The notes beneath the pieces are model-generated. The model was not told the origin of the DNA, searched no databases, and was given only the letters and a program-made list of their open reading frames with translations. A stretch of DNA of 64,000 nt from Xylanimicrobium pachnodae JCM 13526 = NBRC 107786 (lineage in GTDB: Bacteria > Actinomycetota > Actinomycetes > Actinomycetales > Cellulomonadaceae), in assembly GCA_001592145.1 (NCBI GenBank), contig BCWJ01000016.1, forward strand, positions 1 through 64,000, read 5' to 3'. Shown here one piece after another: positions 27,742-37,333 of this stretch; position 1 is the first letter of the stretch, and each line of letters starts with the position of its first letter. The position numbers were made by a program, and so were the translations under genes.

Positions 27742-28851
27742 TTACGTTCCCGCCTCGTCCCCGGCGGCGTCGAACAGCGTGCCTCCTGGCGTGCTCTGCG
27801 CCGCAGGGGCTGCGGCCGGCGCGCTCAGGCCCAGGTGCTCCCAGGCCAGGGGCGTGGCGACACGGCCCCGCGGTGTCCGGGCGATGAAACCCTCCCGCAC
27901 CAGGTAGGGCTCGGCCACGGTCTCCACCGTGTCGGCCTCCTCGCCCACCGTCATCGCAAGCGTCGACAGTCCCACGGGCCCCCCGCCGAACCGGCGGCAC
28001 AGGGCATCGAGCACCGACCGGTCGAGCCGGTCCAGGCCCACCGGGTCCACCTCGAACACCTCGAGCGCAGCCCGCGCCGCCCCCAGGTCCAGGTGACCGT
28101 CCCCACGCACCTGAGCCCAGTCGCGTACGCGGCGCAGCAGCCGGTTGGCGATACGGGGCGTGCCCCGCGACCGCCCGGCGATCTCGTGCGCCGCATCGTG
28201 CCTCAGCTCGACGCCCAGCAGTCCGGCCGAGCGCAGGATCACCCGCTCCAGATCGGCCGCGTCGTAGAAGTCCAGGTGGCCCGTGAAACCGAACCGGTCG
28301 CGCAGCGGCGCCGGCAGCAGGCCCGCGCGAGTGGTGGCACCGACGACGGTGAAGGGCGGCAGGGCCAGCGGGATCGCCGAGGCGCCCGCGCCCTTGCCGA
28401 CGATGACGTCGACCCGGAAGTCCTCCATCGCCACGTACAGCAGCTCCTCAGCGGGGCGGGCGAGCCGGTGGATCTCGTCGATGAACAGCACCTCGCCCTC
28501 CTCCAGCGAGGACAGCACCGCCGCGAGGTCACCCGCGTGCTGGATCGCCGGGCCGCTCGTGACCCGCAAGGACGTACCCAGCTCGCTCGCGATGATCATG
28601 GCGAGCGTCGTCTTGCCGAGCCCAGGTGGCCCGGACAGGAGCACATGGTCGGGCGCCGCACCCCGCGCGAGGGCGGCCTCCAGCACCAGGGAGAGCTGGT
28701 CGCGCACCACCGGCTGGCCCACGAACTCCGCGAGCCGCTTGGGGCGCAGCGCCGCCTCGGCGGCACGTTCGACGTCGTCCGCCGACGTCGCCACGATCCG
28801 CTCGCTGCTGAACTGGGGCTCCTCGTACCGCCCCTCAGCCACGGCGACCAC
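27742..28851 (-). CDS. ruvB: Holliday junction DNA helicase RuvB
   Basis: The motor of RuvAB branch migration. 369 residues with RuvB N-terminal region [10 protein letters not shown], Walker [12 protein letters not shown] near 69, Walker [10 protein letters not shown] near 121, sensor 1 VGATTRAG near 170 and a C-terminal winged helix ([14 protein letters not shown] near 327). The last ~30 residues are Ala-rich. The frame opens at GTG 28851, overlapping ruvA by 17 bases; a second GTG at 28842 would shorten it by three residues. Confidence 0.97.
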   Translation of the reverse strand: MVAVAEGRYEEPQFSSERIVATSADDVERAAEAALRPKRLAEFVGQPVVRDQLSLVLEAALARGAAPDHVLLSGPPGLGKTTLAMIIASELGTSLRVTSGPAIQHAGDLAAVLSSLEEGEVLFIDEIHRLARPAEELLYVAMEDFRVDVIVGKGAGASAIPLALPPFTVVGATTRAGLLPAPLRDRFGFTGHLDFYDAADLERVILRSAGLLGVELRHDAAHEIAGRSRGTPRIANRLLRRVRDWAQVRGDGHLDLGAARAALEVFEVDPVGLDRLDRSVLDALCRRFGGGPVGLSTLAMTVGEEADTVETVAEPYLVREGFIARTPRGRVATPLAWEHLGLSAPAAAPAAQSTPGGTLFDAAGDEAGT

Positions 28852-29455
28852 CCAGCATCCGCAGGGTCAGCCGCAAGGTCTCCGAGACGTCCGCCGGCCC
28901 GACCGTCTGTGCCCCCGACTCGGCCAGGATGCTCGCCACGGCGTCCTCCGCCGTCTTGAGGTTGTAGCCGAGGCCCACGAGCGCCTCGACCACCCGACCA
29001 CGCTGGTCCGCCGTCGACGCCGCGGCCGGTGCCGGGGAGACACCGTCGCCCACCGGGGCGCCCAGCTTGCCGCCCAGCTCGAGCAGCACGCGCTGCGCCA
29101 CCTTCGGGCCGATACCGGGTACGCGCGTCAGCGCCTTGACGTCACCCGTGTGCACGGCGCGTCGGACCGCGTCCGGCGTGTGCACCGCCAGGACCGCGAG
29201 CGCGATGCGCGGGCCCACTCCCGACACGGACTGTGCCGTCTCGAAGAGCGCCCGCTCGTCGTCGTCCGCGAAGGCGTAGAGCGTCATCGCGTCCTCCCGG
29301 ACCACCATCGTGGTGAACACGGTGGACTGCTCCCCGACCCGCAGGCCGGCCAGGGTGCCCGGGGTCGCGTGCACCAGGTAGCCCACTCCCCCGACGTTGA
29401 CGACCGCCCGGTCGAGAGAGACATGCTCCACGGTCCCGGTCAGCGACGCGATCAC
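28835..29455 (-). CDS. ruvA: Holliday junction branch migration protein RuvA
   Basis: Tetrameric junction-binding subunit of RuvABC, 206 residues. OB domain I ([12 protein letters not shown]), helix-hairpin-helix motifs in domain II ([14 protein letters not shown] and [16 protein letters not shown]), an Ala/Pro linker and domain III that contacts RuvB ([18 protein letters not shown]). The GTG at 29455 follows GAAGGAG by five bases and gives the canonical N-terminus. It overlaps ruvB. Confidence 0.96.
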   Translation of the reverse strand: MIASLTGTVEHVSLDRAVVNVGGVGYLVHATPGTLAGLRVGEQSTVFTTMVVREDAMTLYAFADDDERALFETAQSVSGVGPRIALAVLAVHTPDAVRRAVHTGDVKALTRVPGIGPKVAQRVLLELGGKLGAPVGDGVSPAPAAASTADQRGRVVEALVGLGYNLKTAEDAVASILAESGAQTVGPADVSETLRLTLRMLGGRRG

Positions 29456-29613
29456 CCAGACTCCTTCAGCTCGAACGGCGGGGGTAGGACTGCAGGGTCG
29501 AACACCCGTACGACGGTGACAACCTATCAACTCGCGTCCCGAGGGACCGTGGCGACGCGGCGGGGGCGGGCGCCCTGGGCCTCACGGGTGCGCGCGGGTC
29601 GACGGCGGCGTGC

Positions 29614-30174
29614 TCAGCGGGAGCGGCGCGCGGCGTGCTCTGCGGCGGCCCACGCCCGCTGCGCCGGGGTGAGCTCGTTGCGCTCGCCCCCCTGCAGTGC
29701 CCCCGAGGGACGCCACAGGTGGGTGATCGCCAGGGCGAGGGCGTCCGAGGCGTCCGCCGGCCGGGGCGCCTCGGCCAGCCCGAGCAGACCCTGCACCATG
29801 CGCTGGACCTGGGCCTTGCCCGCGCGGCCCGAGCCGGTCACCGCTGCCTTGACCTCGGACGGCGTGTGCAGCGCGACCGGGACGCGCCGCCGCGCCGCCG
29901 CGACCATCGCCAGCCCGGCGACCTGGGCCGTCCCCATGACGGTCCCCACGTTGTGCTGCGCGAACACCCGCTCCACGGCGACGACGTCGGGCACGTGCTC
30001 GTCGAGCCACTCGTCGAGCTCGTCCGCCACGGCGGCCAGCCGCAGGTCCACGCTGGACGCCGGGTCCGAGCGGATGACGCCCACCGCGACCAGGCGGGCT
30101 CGACGCCCGGGCAGCGAGTCGACCACGCCGACGCCGCACCGGGTCAGGCCAGGGTCAACACCGAGAACGCGCAC
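29614..30174 (-). CDS. ruvC: Crossover junction endodeoxyribonuclease RuvC
   Basis: Resolves Holliday junctions by symmetric nicking. 186 residues with the catalytic Asp in [12 protein letters not shown] (D7), Glu in [15 protein letters not shown] (~68), and the C-terminal acidic pair in [12 protein letters not shown] (~141-144). A C-terminal ~30-residue extension is Ala/Arg-rich. Start GTG at 30174. The 158-base gap to ruvA contains no other gene or clear hairpin. Confidence 0.97.
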   Translation of the reverse strand: MRVLGVDPGLTRCGVGVVDSLPGRRARLVAVGVIRSDPASSVDLRLAAVADELDEWLDEHVPDVVAVERVFAQHNVGTVMGTAQVAGLAMVAAARRRVPVALHTPSEVKAAVTGSGRAGKAQVQRMVQGLLGLAEAPRPADASDALALAITHLWRPSGALQGGERNELTPAQRAWAAAEHAARRSR

Positions 30175-30204
30175 GGGACCACCCTACGAAGATGTGTGCG
30201 CGGT

Positions 30205-31560
30205 TCAGGTCAGGTTCGTCAGGAAGTCGTCCGGCCCGGCGTCGGACGCGGATGCGGCGCCGGCATCACCCGTCGACGTGGCGAGCGCGTTGCGCCCCAG
30301 CTGGCTCTGGGCGGCCAGGAACTCGTCCTTGATCGTGACCTCGCCACCGGCGAGCGCAGCGAGGTTCCGTGCGCGCAGCTCCCGCCCCGCGGTGTCCGCC
30401 GCGACGATCGCCCGGCACTGGTTGCGCACCGAGTCGACCACGGCCCACACCGTCTCCTCGGTGATCACGGGTGCCTGGGCGGCGCGTGCCACCTCGCCGA
30501 CGGCGTCCGCCGTCGCGCCGAACGACTGCTGGATGATCCTGTTGACCCCGGCCTGGACGGCGTCACCCATCTGGGCGCCCTCGCGGGCGAACGCCGCCTG
30601 CTGCCACAGGGCGAGCGACTGGCGTGCCTGCGGGATGCCCATCGTCCGGAACGTCGCCAGACGGCGTCGCAACGAGAACTGGGTCATGACCAGGTTCCGG
30701 GTGCTGGGCGCGTTCGCGAAGCCCATGAAGAACTGCTGGCGCCAGTCGTGCCAGGTCTTCTCGATCTCGGCGAGTGCGGTGGTGAGCGTGGCGAAGGTCT
30801 CGGCGAGCTCGTCGGTCGCCACCGTCTCGCCCTTCCAGACGGTGGACTGGGCACCGGCGGCCCGTGCGGCGGTCAGCGCCTCGTCGGCGGCGGCGACGTC
30901 GGCCCGCACGATGTCAACGACCTCTTCGAGCGCGGCGAGCACCCCGATGACGGAGTCCATGTGCTCCAGGGACTGACGGTGCAGGAGCTGGCCGCGCGTG
31001 ACGTTCTCCGCGAGACGGGACTCGAGCTCCTGGAGCTTGACCTCGGCGAGGTCGAGCTTGTCCGCGATGGGCTTGGACTCGCGCACCATCGTCGTGAAGG
31101 TGTACTTCGCCCCGCGTAGCGACCGGAAGAACTTCTTGCCGGTCTCCTCGAGCCGGACGTTGCGGAACCGCTTCTCGTACCCGTCCATCTCGCGCAGCAG
31201 ATCGTTGACGATCTGGTCCGCCCCCGGGATCTCGATGTCCCGCTGAGCCTCCAGGAGGCGCACCGAGGCGTCGTTGACCTTCTTCATGACGGGCCCGCCG
31301 AAGGTGATGACCAGGTTGAGGTCCGCGGTCATCCGGGCGGCGAGCGCCGGGGCCCCGGCGCGCAGCGACGCGAGCTGCTCTTCGGTGAGCAGCGAGCGGA
31401 ACTGGAACTGCTCGACGGTCCCGGTCCCGACCCCGCCGGGGCCGCCCACGGCGCTCTCGACCGCTGCCTCCAGCGGCGTCGCGGGCGCCGCAGCGGGGTC
31501 GGCGCCCGCCAGCAGCGCTGCGAAGTCGACGTCGACCGGTGGTTGCTGCTGGTCCGTCAT
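30205..31560 (-). CDS. telA: Toxic anion resistance protein, TelA/KlaA family
   Basis: A 451-residue soluble helical protein matching the TelA family, linked to tellurite resistance and, in Firmicutes, to envelope-stress tolerance. After an Ala/Pro-rich N-terminus it contains the family core from about residue 75 onward: FGGPVMKKVNDAS, DGYEKRFRNVRLEETGKKFF, and the region around WHDWRQQFFMGFANAPSTRN. The ATG overlaps the stop of the XpaC-like gene (ATGA). The pair is inserted between yebC and ruvC, 30 bases from ruvC, which makes it part of the long transcription unit. Confidence 0.9.
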   Translation of the reverse strand: MTDQQQPPVDVDFAALLAGADPAAAPATPLEAAVESAVGGPGGVGTGTVEQFQFRSLLTEEQLASLRAGAPALAARMTADLNLVITFGGPVMKKVNDASVRLLEAQRDIEIPGADQIVNDLLREMDGYEKRFRNVRLEETGKKFFRSLRGAKYTFTTMVRESKPIADKLDLAEVKLQELESRLAENVTRGQLLHRQSLEHMDSVIGVLAALEEVVDIVRADVAAADEALTAARAAGAQSTVWKGETVATDELAETFATLTTALAEIEKTWHDWRQQFFMGFANAPSTRNLVMTQFSLRRRLATFRTMGIPQARQSLALWQQAAFAREGAQMGDAVQAGVNRIIQQSFGATADAVGEVARAAQAPVITEETVWAVVDSVRNQCRAIVAADTAGRELRARNLAALAGGEVTIKDEFLAAQSQLGRNALATSTGDAGAASASDAGPDDFLTNLT

Positions 31561-32441
31561 CGCGAACCTCTCTGGTAGAGCTGGGCGAACTCGGAGTCGT
31601 CGGTGATGGCGCTCAGGGTCGTGAGAGCCACCTGGAAGTCGAGGTCGGCGTGGGCGTTCGCCTGGCGGATGTTGTCGACGATCTGCTCGGCGACGGTGTC
31701 GAGCGCCCGGCCGACGGCGGCGACGCGCTCGTCGGGGTCGTGCCACAGCCGGCGGTTCTCGATGACGTCCAGGAGGTAGTCGGGCGAGACGCACAGGACG
31801 ACCTTCTCGAGGGTGTCCGCGTACTGCGTCTCGGCCAGCAGGACCTGCTGGCGGGTGCCCTTGGCGCGCAGGCGCCGGATCAGCTCGTGGGTCTCCGCGA
31901 CGATGCGGTTGATCTTGTCGACGACCGGTTCGCCACCGATGCGGTGGCTCCCGTACCGCGGCGCGACCGTGGCCAAGGTCTCCAGGGCCCTCTCGACACG
32001 CCCGCCCGCCGCGGAACGGTCGAACAGCCGCCGCTCCACCCGTGCCGCCCGCACGCGCGTGGCACGCCGGGCCCGCTGGATCGCGACGCCGCACGCGATC
32101 ACGGGGGCGACCCACAGGAGGCTCAGGATCGATCCGACCACCGTGAAGGCCACCCTGCCGGCCGTGCCGTCGTCACCCGGGCCGGCGGCCGTCACGGCGA
32201 GCAGCACCACGGCGGGTGCCGTCCACAGGATCGCGGACGCGATCGCGGCGTTCCAGATGCGCCGTGCCACCCGGCCGCCGGCTCGCAGCGTGCGCACGAT
32301 CGTGACGGTGCAGTAGACGAGCGCGACGGGCGGCAGGTAGACGACGCCCAGGATGAGCACCACGAGCCGTGCCGTGCCCCCGCCGCTGCGCGGGGTGCCC
32401 GGCGGAGGCACGGTCGGCGGCCCGGCTGCCACGTGGCTCAT
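31557..32441 (-). CDS. XpaC-like membrane protein, TelA partner
   Basis: A 294-residue protein with three hydrophobic segments in the N-terminal half (~28-52, ~70-88, ~97-120). A cytoplasmic helical C-terminal domain follows (VDKINRIVAETHELIRRLRA, then YADTLEKVVLCVSPDYLLD), like the XpaC/5-bromo-4-chloroindolyl phosphate hydrolysis family that neighbours telA in Firmicutes. It probably anchors TelA at the membrane; its biochemical role is unknown. The ATG at 32441 has GGGAG at -8. Its stop overlaps telA by four bases. Confidence 0.72.
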   Translation of the reverse strand: MSHVAAGPPTVPPPGTPRSGGGTARLVVLILGVVYLPPVALVYCTVTIVRTLRAGGRVARRIWNAAIASAILWTAPAVVLLAVTAAGPGDDGTAGRVAFTVVGSILSLLWVAPVIACGVAIQRARRATRVRAARVERRLFDRSAAGGRVERALETLATVAPRYGSHRIGGEPVVDKINRIVAETHELIRRLRAKGTRQQVLLAETQYADTLEKVVLCVSPDYLLDVIENRRLWHDPDERVAAVGRALDTVAEQIVDNIRQANAHADLDFQVALTTLSAITDDSEFAQLYQRGSR

Positions 32442-32469
32442 CAGGGTGCTCCCGGTCGGTCGCGGGACG

Positions 32470-33228
32470 TCAGTCGTCCTCGAGCTCCGCCATGACGTCG
32501 TCGGACGCGTTGAAGTTCGCATACACGTTTTGCACGTCGTCGGAGTCTTCGAGCGCATCGATGAGACGGAGGATCTTGCGGGCGCCCTCGGCGTCGACCT
32601 CCACCTCCATGGACGGGTGGAAGATCACGTCGGCCGAGTCGTAGTCAATCCCGGCGTCCTGGATCGCGGTGCGTACCGCGACCAGGTCGGTGGCCTCGCA
32701 CAGGACCTCGATCGCGTCGCCCTCGTCCGTGACCTCCTCCGCGCCGGCTTCGAGAGCGGCCATCATGACCTCGTCCTCGCCCACGCCGTCCGCCTTGGGT
32801 ACGACGACGAGGCCCTTGCGGGAGAAGAGGTAGGAGACCGAGCCGGGGTCCGCCAGCGAGCCGCCGTTGCGGGAGAACGCGAGGCGCACCTCGGAGGCGG
32901 CCCGGTTCTTGTTGTCCGTGAGGCACTCGACCAGCACGGCGATGCCGTTGGCGCCGTAGCCCTCGTACATGATCGTCTGGTAGTCGACGGCGTCGGCGCC
33001 CTCGCCCGACCCGCGCTTGACGGCGCGGTCGATGTTGTCGTTCGGGACCGACGACTTCTTCGCCTTCTGGATCGCGTCGAACAGCGTCGGGTTACCCCCG
33101 ACGTCGCCGCCACCCACGCGGGCCGCTACCTCGATGTTCTTGATGAGCTTTGCGAAGAGCTTGCCGCGCTTGGCGTCGATCGCAGCCTTCTTGTGCTTGG
33201 TCGTGGCCCATTTGGAGTGACCGGACAT
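32470..33228 (-). CDS. yebC: YebC/PmpR/TACO1-family protein
   Basis: A 252-residue protein with the invariant N-terminus [23 protein letters not shown] and three-domain YebC fold, including [19 protein letters not shown] near 88. The family is annotated as transcriptional regulators, and recent work ties members to translation of polyproline stretches. It lies 48 bases downstream of pdxT and upstream of XpaC/telA/ruvC; yebC next to ruvCAB is a widely conserved arrangement. Confidence 0.97.
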   Translation of the reverse strand: MSGHSKWATTKHKKAAIDAKRGKLFAKLIKNIEVAARVGGGDVGGNPTLFDAIQKAKKSSVPNDNIDRAVKRGSGEGADAVDYQTIMYEGYGANGIAVLVECLTDNKNRAASEVRLAFSRNGGSLADPGSVSYLFSRKGLVVVPKADGVGEDEVMMAALEAGAEEVTDEGDAIEVLCEATDLVAVRTAIQDAGIDYDSADVIFHPSMEVEVDAEGARKILRLIDALEDSDDVQNVYANFNASDDVMAELEDD

Positions 33229-33276
33229 GGACTGACTGTCTCCTTCGTCGCCGACAAGCTTGCGTGTGGGCCGCCG

Positions 33277-33921
33277 TCACACCTGTTCACGAACAAGGTT
33301 CACGAAGAGCGCGTGGACGCGTGCGTCCCCGGTGATCTCCGGGTGGAACGAGGTGGCGAGCAAACGCCCGTGACGTGCCGCGACAATCTTACCGGCGCCG
33401 ACCGCGACAGGGCTGCCGTCCGTCGCGCGTGCCGGGATTCGCGCCAGGACCTCGACCTGCGGGCCCACCTGCTCGATCCACGGCGCCCGGATGAACACGG
33501 TACGCACGGGCTCGCCACCCGGCGCGTCGCTGATCCCGGCGACGTCCAGGTCGGCCTCGAACGAGTCCACCTGACGTCCGAACGCGTTGCGCCGCACCGT
33601 GACGTCCATGCCGCCGAGGGTGCGCTGCCCCTCGATGCCCCCTTCGATACGGTCCGCGAGCAGGATCATCCCGGCGCACGATCCGTACACGGGCAGGCCG
33701 CCGCGCACCGCGGCCCGCAACGGCTCGTCCAGCTCGACGATGCGCAGCAGCTTGTCGATCGTGGTCGACTCGCCGCCCGGGAGCACCAGGGCGTCGACCG
33801 CGTCGAGCTCGCTGCGGCGCCGCACGGGGACGGGGCGCGCTCCGGCCGCCTCGAGCGCGCGGACGTGCTCACGCACGTCGCCCTGGAGTGCCAGCACGCC
33901 GATGGTGGGCCTAGTCGTCAT
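33277..33921 (-). CDS. pdxT: Pyridoxal 5'-phosphate synthase glutaminase subunit PdxT
   Basis: Class I glutamine amidotransferase that feeds ammonia to PdxS for PLP synthesis. 214 residues: [25 protein letters not shown] near 48, nucleophile Cys in [11 protein letters not shown] near 81, and the His-Glu pair in [10 protein letters not shown] near 193. The ATG at 33921 overlaps the 3' end of the NUDIX gene by 11 bases and is preceded by GAGAGG inside it. Confidence 0.97.
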   Translation of the reverse strand: MTTRPTIGVLALQGDVREHVRALEAAGARPVPVRRRSELDAVDALVLPGGESTTIDKLLRIVELDEPLRAAVRGGLPVYGSCAGMILLADRIEGGIEGQRTLGGMDVTVRRNAFGRQVDSFEADLDVAGISDAPGGEPVRTVFIRAPWIEQVGPQVEVLARIPARATDGSPVAVGAGKIVAARHGRLLATSFHPEITGDARVHALFVNLVREQV

Positions 33922-34453
33922 GTTCCTCTCCGAGATGCAGCACCGTTCCGTCCCACCCTGTCGCCAGCCGTTCGATGACGTCCGGCAACACCACCGGGAA
34001 GACCTCCAGCGGCTGCGCGCGCAGCTCCGCCGCCGTGAGCCACGCCAGCCCGTCGAGCACCGACCGCTCGACGTCGGTCCATCCCGCGTCGTCGAACACC
34101 GTGCCGCCCGGCACGTGGGCCAGGAAGAACACCTCGTCCTGCCGGCACGTCTCGGCGAAGAAGTGGAAGTACCCGGTCCGGGTCATGACCGGTCCCTGGA
34201 GGTCCGCGGCGCCCAGCGCCAGTCCGGTCTCCTCACGCAGCTCACGCAGCGCCGCCTCGACCGGGGACTCCCCCGCGTCGATGCCGCCGCCCACGGTGAA
34301 CCACCAGGATCGTTCCGGCTGGTCGGCGTCGTGCCCACGCACCAGCAGCGCGCGCCCCGCGTCGTCGAGCACGACGACGCGGGCGGCGCTCCGGCGGCGC
34401 AGGCCGTCCTCGCCCAGCACCCAGTCGGGGCCGAGCGAGGAGGCACCGCTCAC
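33911..34453 (-). CDS. NUDIX hydrolase inserted between pdxS and pdxT
   Basis: A 180-residue protein with a NUDIX box reading [20 protein letters not shown], continuing into EETGL, near residues 52-76. The catalytic glutamates are present, so it should hydrolyse a nucleoside diphosphate-X substrate; specificity is not readable. The GTG at 34453 is chosen because the protein begins just before the family's first strand and AGGAC lies upstream. The longer frame is Arg-rich shadow. It overlaps pdxT by 11 bases and follows pdxS by 64 bases. Confidence 0.86.
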   Translation of the reverse strand: MSGASSLGPDWVLGEDGLRRRSAARVVVLDDAGRALLVRGHDADQPERSWWFTVGGGIDAGESPVEAALRELREETGLALGAADLQGPVMTRTGYFHFFAETCRQDEVFFLAHVPGGTVFDDAGWTDVERSVLDGLAWLTAAELRAQPLEVFPVVLPDVIERLATGWDGTVLHLGEEHDD

Positions 34454-34517
34454 GGCGTGGGTCCTGCGACGGCGCGCACGGCGACGAAGCCGCGCACAAT
34501 GGCCGACGGCGCGACGG

Positions 34518-35459
34518 TCACCAGCCGCGTTCCGCGAGGCGCACCGGCGCCGGCTCGGCCTCGACGTTGATCCCCACCATGGCCTCGCCCAGGCCACGCG
34601 ACACCTTGGCGATCACGGCCGGGTCGTCGTAGAACGTCGTGGCCTGGACGATCGCCTTCGCCCGCGCGACCGGGTCGCCCGACTTGAAGATGCCGGAACC
34701 GACGAACACTCCCTGCGCACCGAGCTGCATCATCATCGCGGCATCGGCCGGGGTGGCGATGCCGCCCGCGGTGAACAGCACGACCGGGAGCTGGCCCGTC
34801 CGGGCGACCTCGGCGACCAGCTCGTACGGCGCCTGCAGCTCCTTGGCCGCGACGAACAGCTCGTCCTCGGGCAGGGACGACAGGGCCCGGATCTGCTGGC
34901 GGATCTGGCGCATGTGGGTGGTGGCGTTCGAGACGTCACCCGTGCCGGCCTCACCCTTGGAGCGGATCATCGCCGCGCCCTCGGTGATGCGGCGCAGCGC
35001 CTCGCCCAGGTTGGTGGCGCCGCACACGAACGGCACCGTGAACGCCCACTTGTCGATGTGGTTGGCGTAGTCGGCCGGGGTCAGCACCTCGGACTCGTCG
35101 ATGTAGTCGACGCCCAGGGCCTCGAGCACCTGCGCCTCGACGAAGTGGCCGATGCGCGCCTTGGCCATCACCGGGATCGAGACGGCCTCCACGATCCCGT
35201 CGATCATGTCCGGGTCGCTCATGCGCGCCACGCCGCCCTGGGCGCGGATGTCGGCCGGCACGCGCTCGAGGGCCATGACGGCCACCGCACCGGCGTCCTC
35301 GGCGATCTTCGCCTGCTCCGGGGTGACGACGTCCATGATGACGCCGCCCTTGAGCATCTCGGCCATCCCCCGCTTGACGCGGGCGGTGCCGACGACGCCA
35401 GCGGACGCCTCAGCCGGGGCACCCGAGGGCGCAGTGGTGTTCAGGTTCTCGTTGGTCAC
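34518..35459 (-). CDS. pdxS: Pyridoxal 5'-phosphate synthase lyase subunit PdxS
   Basis: Makes PLP from ribose 5-phosphate, glyceraldehyde 3-phosphate and PdxT-derived ammonia as a dodecameric TIM-barrel enzyme. 313 residues: [18 protein letters not shown] near 28, [15 protein letters not shown] near 61, Schiff-base Lys in MAKARIGH near 97 and the phosphate loop [14 protein letters not shown] near 248. Residues 1-25 are an Ala/Ser-rich leader typical of actinobacteria. The start is GTG at 35459, nine bases after the upstream gene. Confidence 0.98.
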   Translation of the reverse strand: MTNENLNTTAPSGAPAEASAGVVGTARVKRGMAEMLKGGVIMDVVTPEQAKIAEDAGAVAVMALERVPADIRAQGGVARMSDPDMIDGIVEAVSIPVMAKARIGHFVEAQVLEALGVDYIDESEVLTPADYANHIDKWAFTVPFVCGATNLGEALRRITEGAAMIRSKGEAGTGDVSNATTHMRQIRQQIRALSSLPEDELFVAAKELQAPYELVAEVARTGQLPVVLFTAGGIATPADAAMMMQLGAQGVFVGSGIFKSGDPVARAKAIVQATTFYDDPAVIAKVSRGLGEAMVGINVEAEPAPVRLAERGW

Positions 35460-35468
35460 CCCGCCATC

Positions 35469-36065
35469 TTACGGCTGGGGAGCAGCCTCCAGGCCCGCCG
35501 GCATCTGGTCGTCCAGCTCCACGGTCTGGGGCCAGGGAGCCCGGCCCGCCAGGTGCAGCAGGCGCACGTACCAGTGCCTCCGGGCGCGTTGTGCCTGTGC
35601 CACGGCCTCGTTGTGGAACCTCCGTGCCAGCTGCGCGCGGTACCAGGAGGCGGCCAAGTTCGTCAGGAGCGGACCGCCGTCCACCGTGGCACGCAGCGTC
35701 GCGACCTCCGCGGCGTCGGCGAGCGCTTCGCGCAACGTCGCGGACAGCGCGCTCTCGACCCGTTCGCGGCGCTCGCCGAGGCCCGCCATCACGAGCGCCT
35801 GCTCGGGCGCCGTCACGGGGCCGTGCTCGTCGATGACGGCATAGGCGGAGTCGGCCACGATCACGCTCGACGCCGGGTCGAGCAGGCCGGACGTCGCCAG
35901 GTCTGCTGCCGCGCTCGCCCGGCGCACCAGCTGGGAGTCGAGCGCGATACGGGACGCGGAGAGCTTACGGTGCAGCCGATCGACGCGGGACGCCGAGATC
36001 CACGCGAGCCATCCGAGGATCGCCACGACCAGGATGGCGAGCAGCGTCGCCTCGGACCACGTCAT
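35469..36065 (-). CDS. LemA-like single-pass membrane protein in the PIM operon
   Basis: A 198-residue protein with one N-terminal TM (~5-23, ATLLAILVVAILGWLAW). The helical segment SRVDRLHRKLSASRIALDSQ matches the LemA core in which a membrane-proximal helix reads xRVDxAWxxIDVQLxRR. A C-terminal RFHNEAVAQ element fits the same fold. The function is unknown. The ATG overlaps the pimA stop (ATGA at 36062-36065), and pdxS starts nine bases downstream. Position between pimA and pdxS suggests an envelope-related role. LemA assignment is by pattern only. Confidence 0.65.
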   Translation of the reverse strand: MTWSEATLLAILVVAILGWLAWISASRVDRLHRKLSASRIALDSQLVRRASAAADLATSGLLDPASSVIVADSAYAVIDEHGPVTAPEQALVMAGLGERRERVESALSATLREALADAAEVATLRATVDGGPLLTNLAASWYRAQLARRFHNEAVAQAQRARRHWYVRLLHLAGRAPWPQTVELDDQMPAGLEAAPQP

Positions 36066-37333
36066 CGGTCACCTCCGCGGGAGCCGGCAGAACGGTTGCG
36101 GGGCTCGGACGACGCCGCACGGCTCGACCCCGTCGACCCGGCGCGCGGCCAGAGCGCCCGAGCGGTACGCAGCGCGACGTCGGGAGCCACGGGAATCGCC
36201 TCCGCCGCCTCGACGGCCATCTCGTAGACCGCCTCGACCTGCGAGGTGACGGCCGACCAGTCGTAGCGTCGCACCCACCCGGCGGCGTGCGCCCGCCGCG
36301 CGGCCGTGCCCTGCGGGTCGGCCAGCACCCTGTTGACGGTACGGGCCAGGTCGGCGGGATCGTCGGTGTGGAACAGGGCACCGGCAGCGCCGTCGTCGAG
36401 CACGCGACGGAACGCGCCCAGGTCGGAGGCGACGACGGCGGCACCGGCGCTCATGGCCTCCACGAGCACGATGCCGAAGCTCTCACCGCCGGTCTGCGGA
36501 GCGACGTACAGGTCCACCGAGGACAGCAGCGAGGCCTTCTCCGCGTCGCTGATGCCGCCCAGGAACTCGACCGAGGCGGCGTGGCGGCCCAGCGCGGCGA
36601 TCGCGAGGTCGCGCCCCTCGTCCCCCCGACCCGCGACCAGGAACCGGGCGCCGGGGTGCTCGGCCAGGACGGCGGGGATCGCGGCGGCCAGCACCTGCAG
36701 CCCCTTGCGCGGCTCGTCCAACCGGCCGAGGAACGCGATGGTGGGTGCCTCAGGCGTGCCCTGCCAGCGGGGTTCGGGGGCGGCGTCGGCGAAGGTGTCC
36801 ACGTAGACGCCGTTGGGGATCACGACGGCGTCGCCGCCCACGTGGTCCACCAGCGTGCGCCGGGCATCCTCGGAGACCGCGACGCGCGCTCCGATCTTCT
36901 CCAGCGACTGGCGCAGCAGCGGGTAGGCCACCTGGAGTGCCCGTGAGCGCACCTGCGCGGAGTGGAACGTGGCCACGACGGGCCCCTCGGCGATCCACAG
37001 CGCGAGCATCGTCAGCGACGGCACCATCGGTTCGTGCAGGTGCAGCACGTCGAACCCGCCCGCCTCGATCCAGCGGCGCACACGGGCCGCGGCGCGCGGA
37101 CCGAACGTCAGGCGGGCCACCGATCCGTTGTAGCGCACGGCGACGGCGCTGCCCGCAGGGGTCACGACGTCGGGCAGGTCGGCGTCGTCGTCGGCAGGAG
37201 CGAGCACGGACACGCTGTGGCCGCGCGCGATGAGCGCCTCGGCGAGGTCCCGGACGTGGAATTGCACGCCACCCGGGGCGTCGAAGCTGTAGGGGCACAC
37301 GATGCCCACCTTGAGCGGCCGCGGAAGGCTCAC
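36062..37333 (-). CDS. pimA: Phosphatidyl-myo-inositol mannosyltransferase PimA
   Basis: GT-B, GT4-family enzyme that transfers mannose from GDP-Man to phosphatidylinositol on the inner leaflet, the first step of PIM synthesis. 423 residues: N-terminal VGIVCPYSFDAPGGVQFHV with the Gly-rich acceptor loop, HLHEPMVPSLTML near 105, and the donor site ESFGIVLVEAMSAGAAVVAS near 291. The last ~50 residues are a Ser/Arg/Ala-rich tail. The GTG at 37333 overlaps the acyltransferase stop by four bases; the long upstream extension is non-coding shadow. Confidence 0.95.
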   Translation of the reverse strand: MSLPRPLKVGIVCPYSFDAPGGVQFHVRDLAEALIARGHSVSVLAPADDDADLPDVVTPAGSAVAVRYNGSVARLTFGPRAAARVRRWIEAGGFDVLHLHEPMVPSLTMLALWIAEGPVVATFHSAQVRSRALQVAYPLLRQSLEKIGARVAVSEDARRTLVDHVGGDAVVIPNGVYVDTFADAAPEPRWQGTPEAPTIAFLGRLDEPRKGLQVLAAAIPAVLAEHPGARFLVAGRGDEGRDLAIAALGRHAASVEFLGGISDAEKASLLSSVDLYVAPQTGGESFGIVLVEAMSAGAAVVASDLGAFRRVLDDGAAGALFHTDDPADLARTVNRVLADPQGTAARRAHAAGWVRRYDWSAVTSQVEAVYEMAVEAAEAIPVAPDVALRTARALWPRAGSTGSSRAASSEPRNRSAGSRGGDR

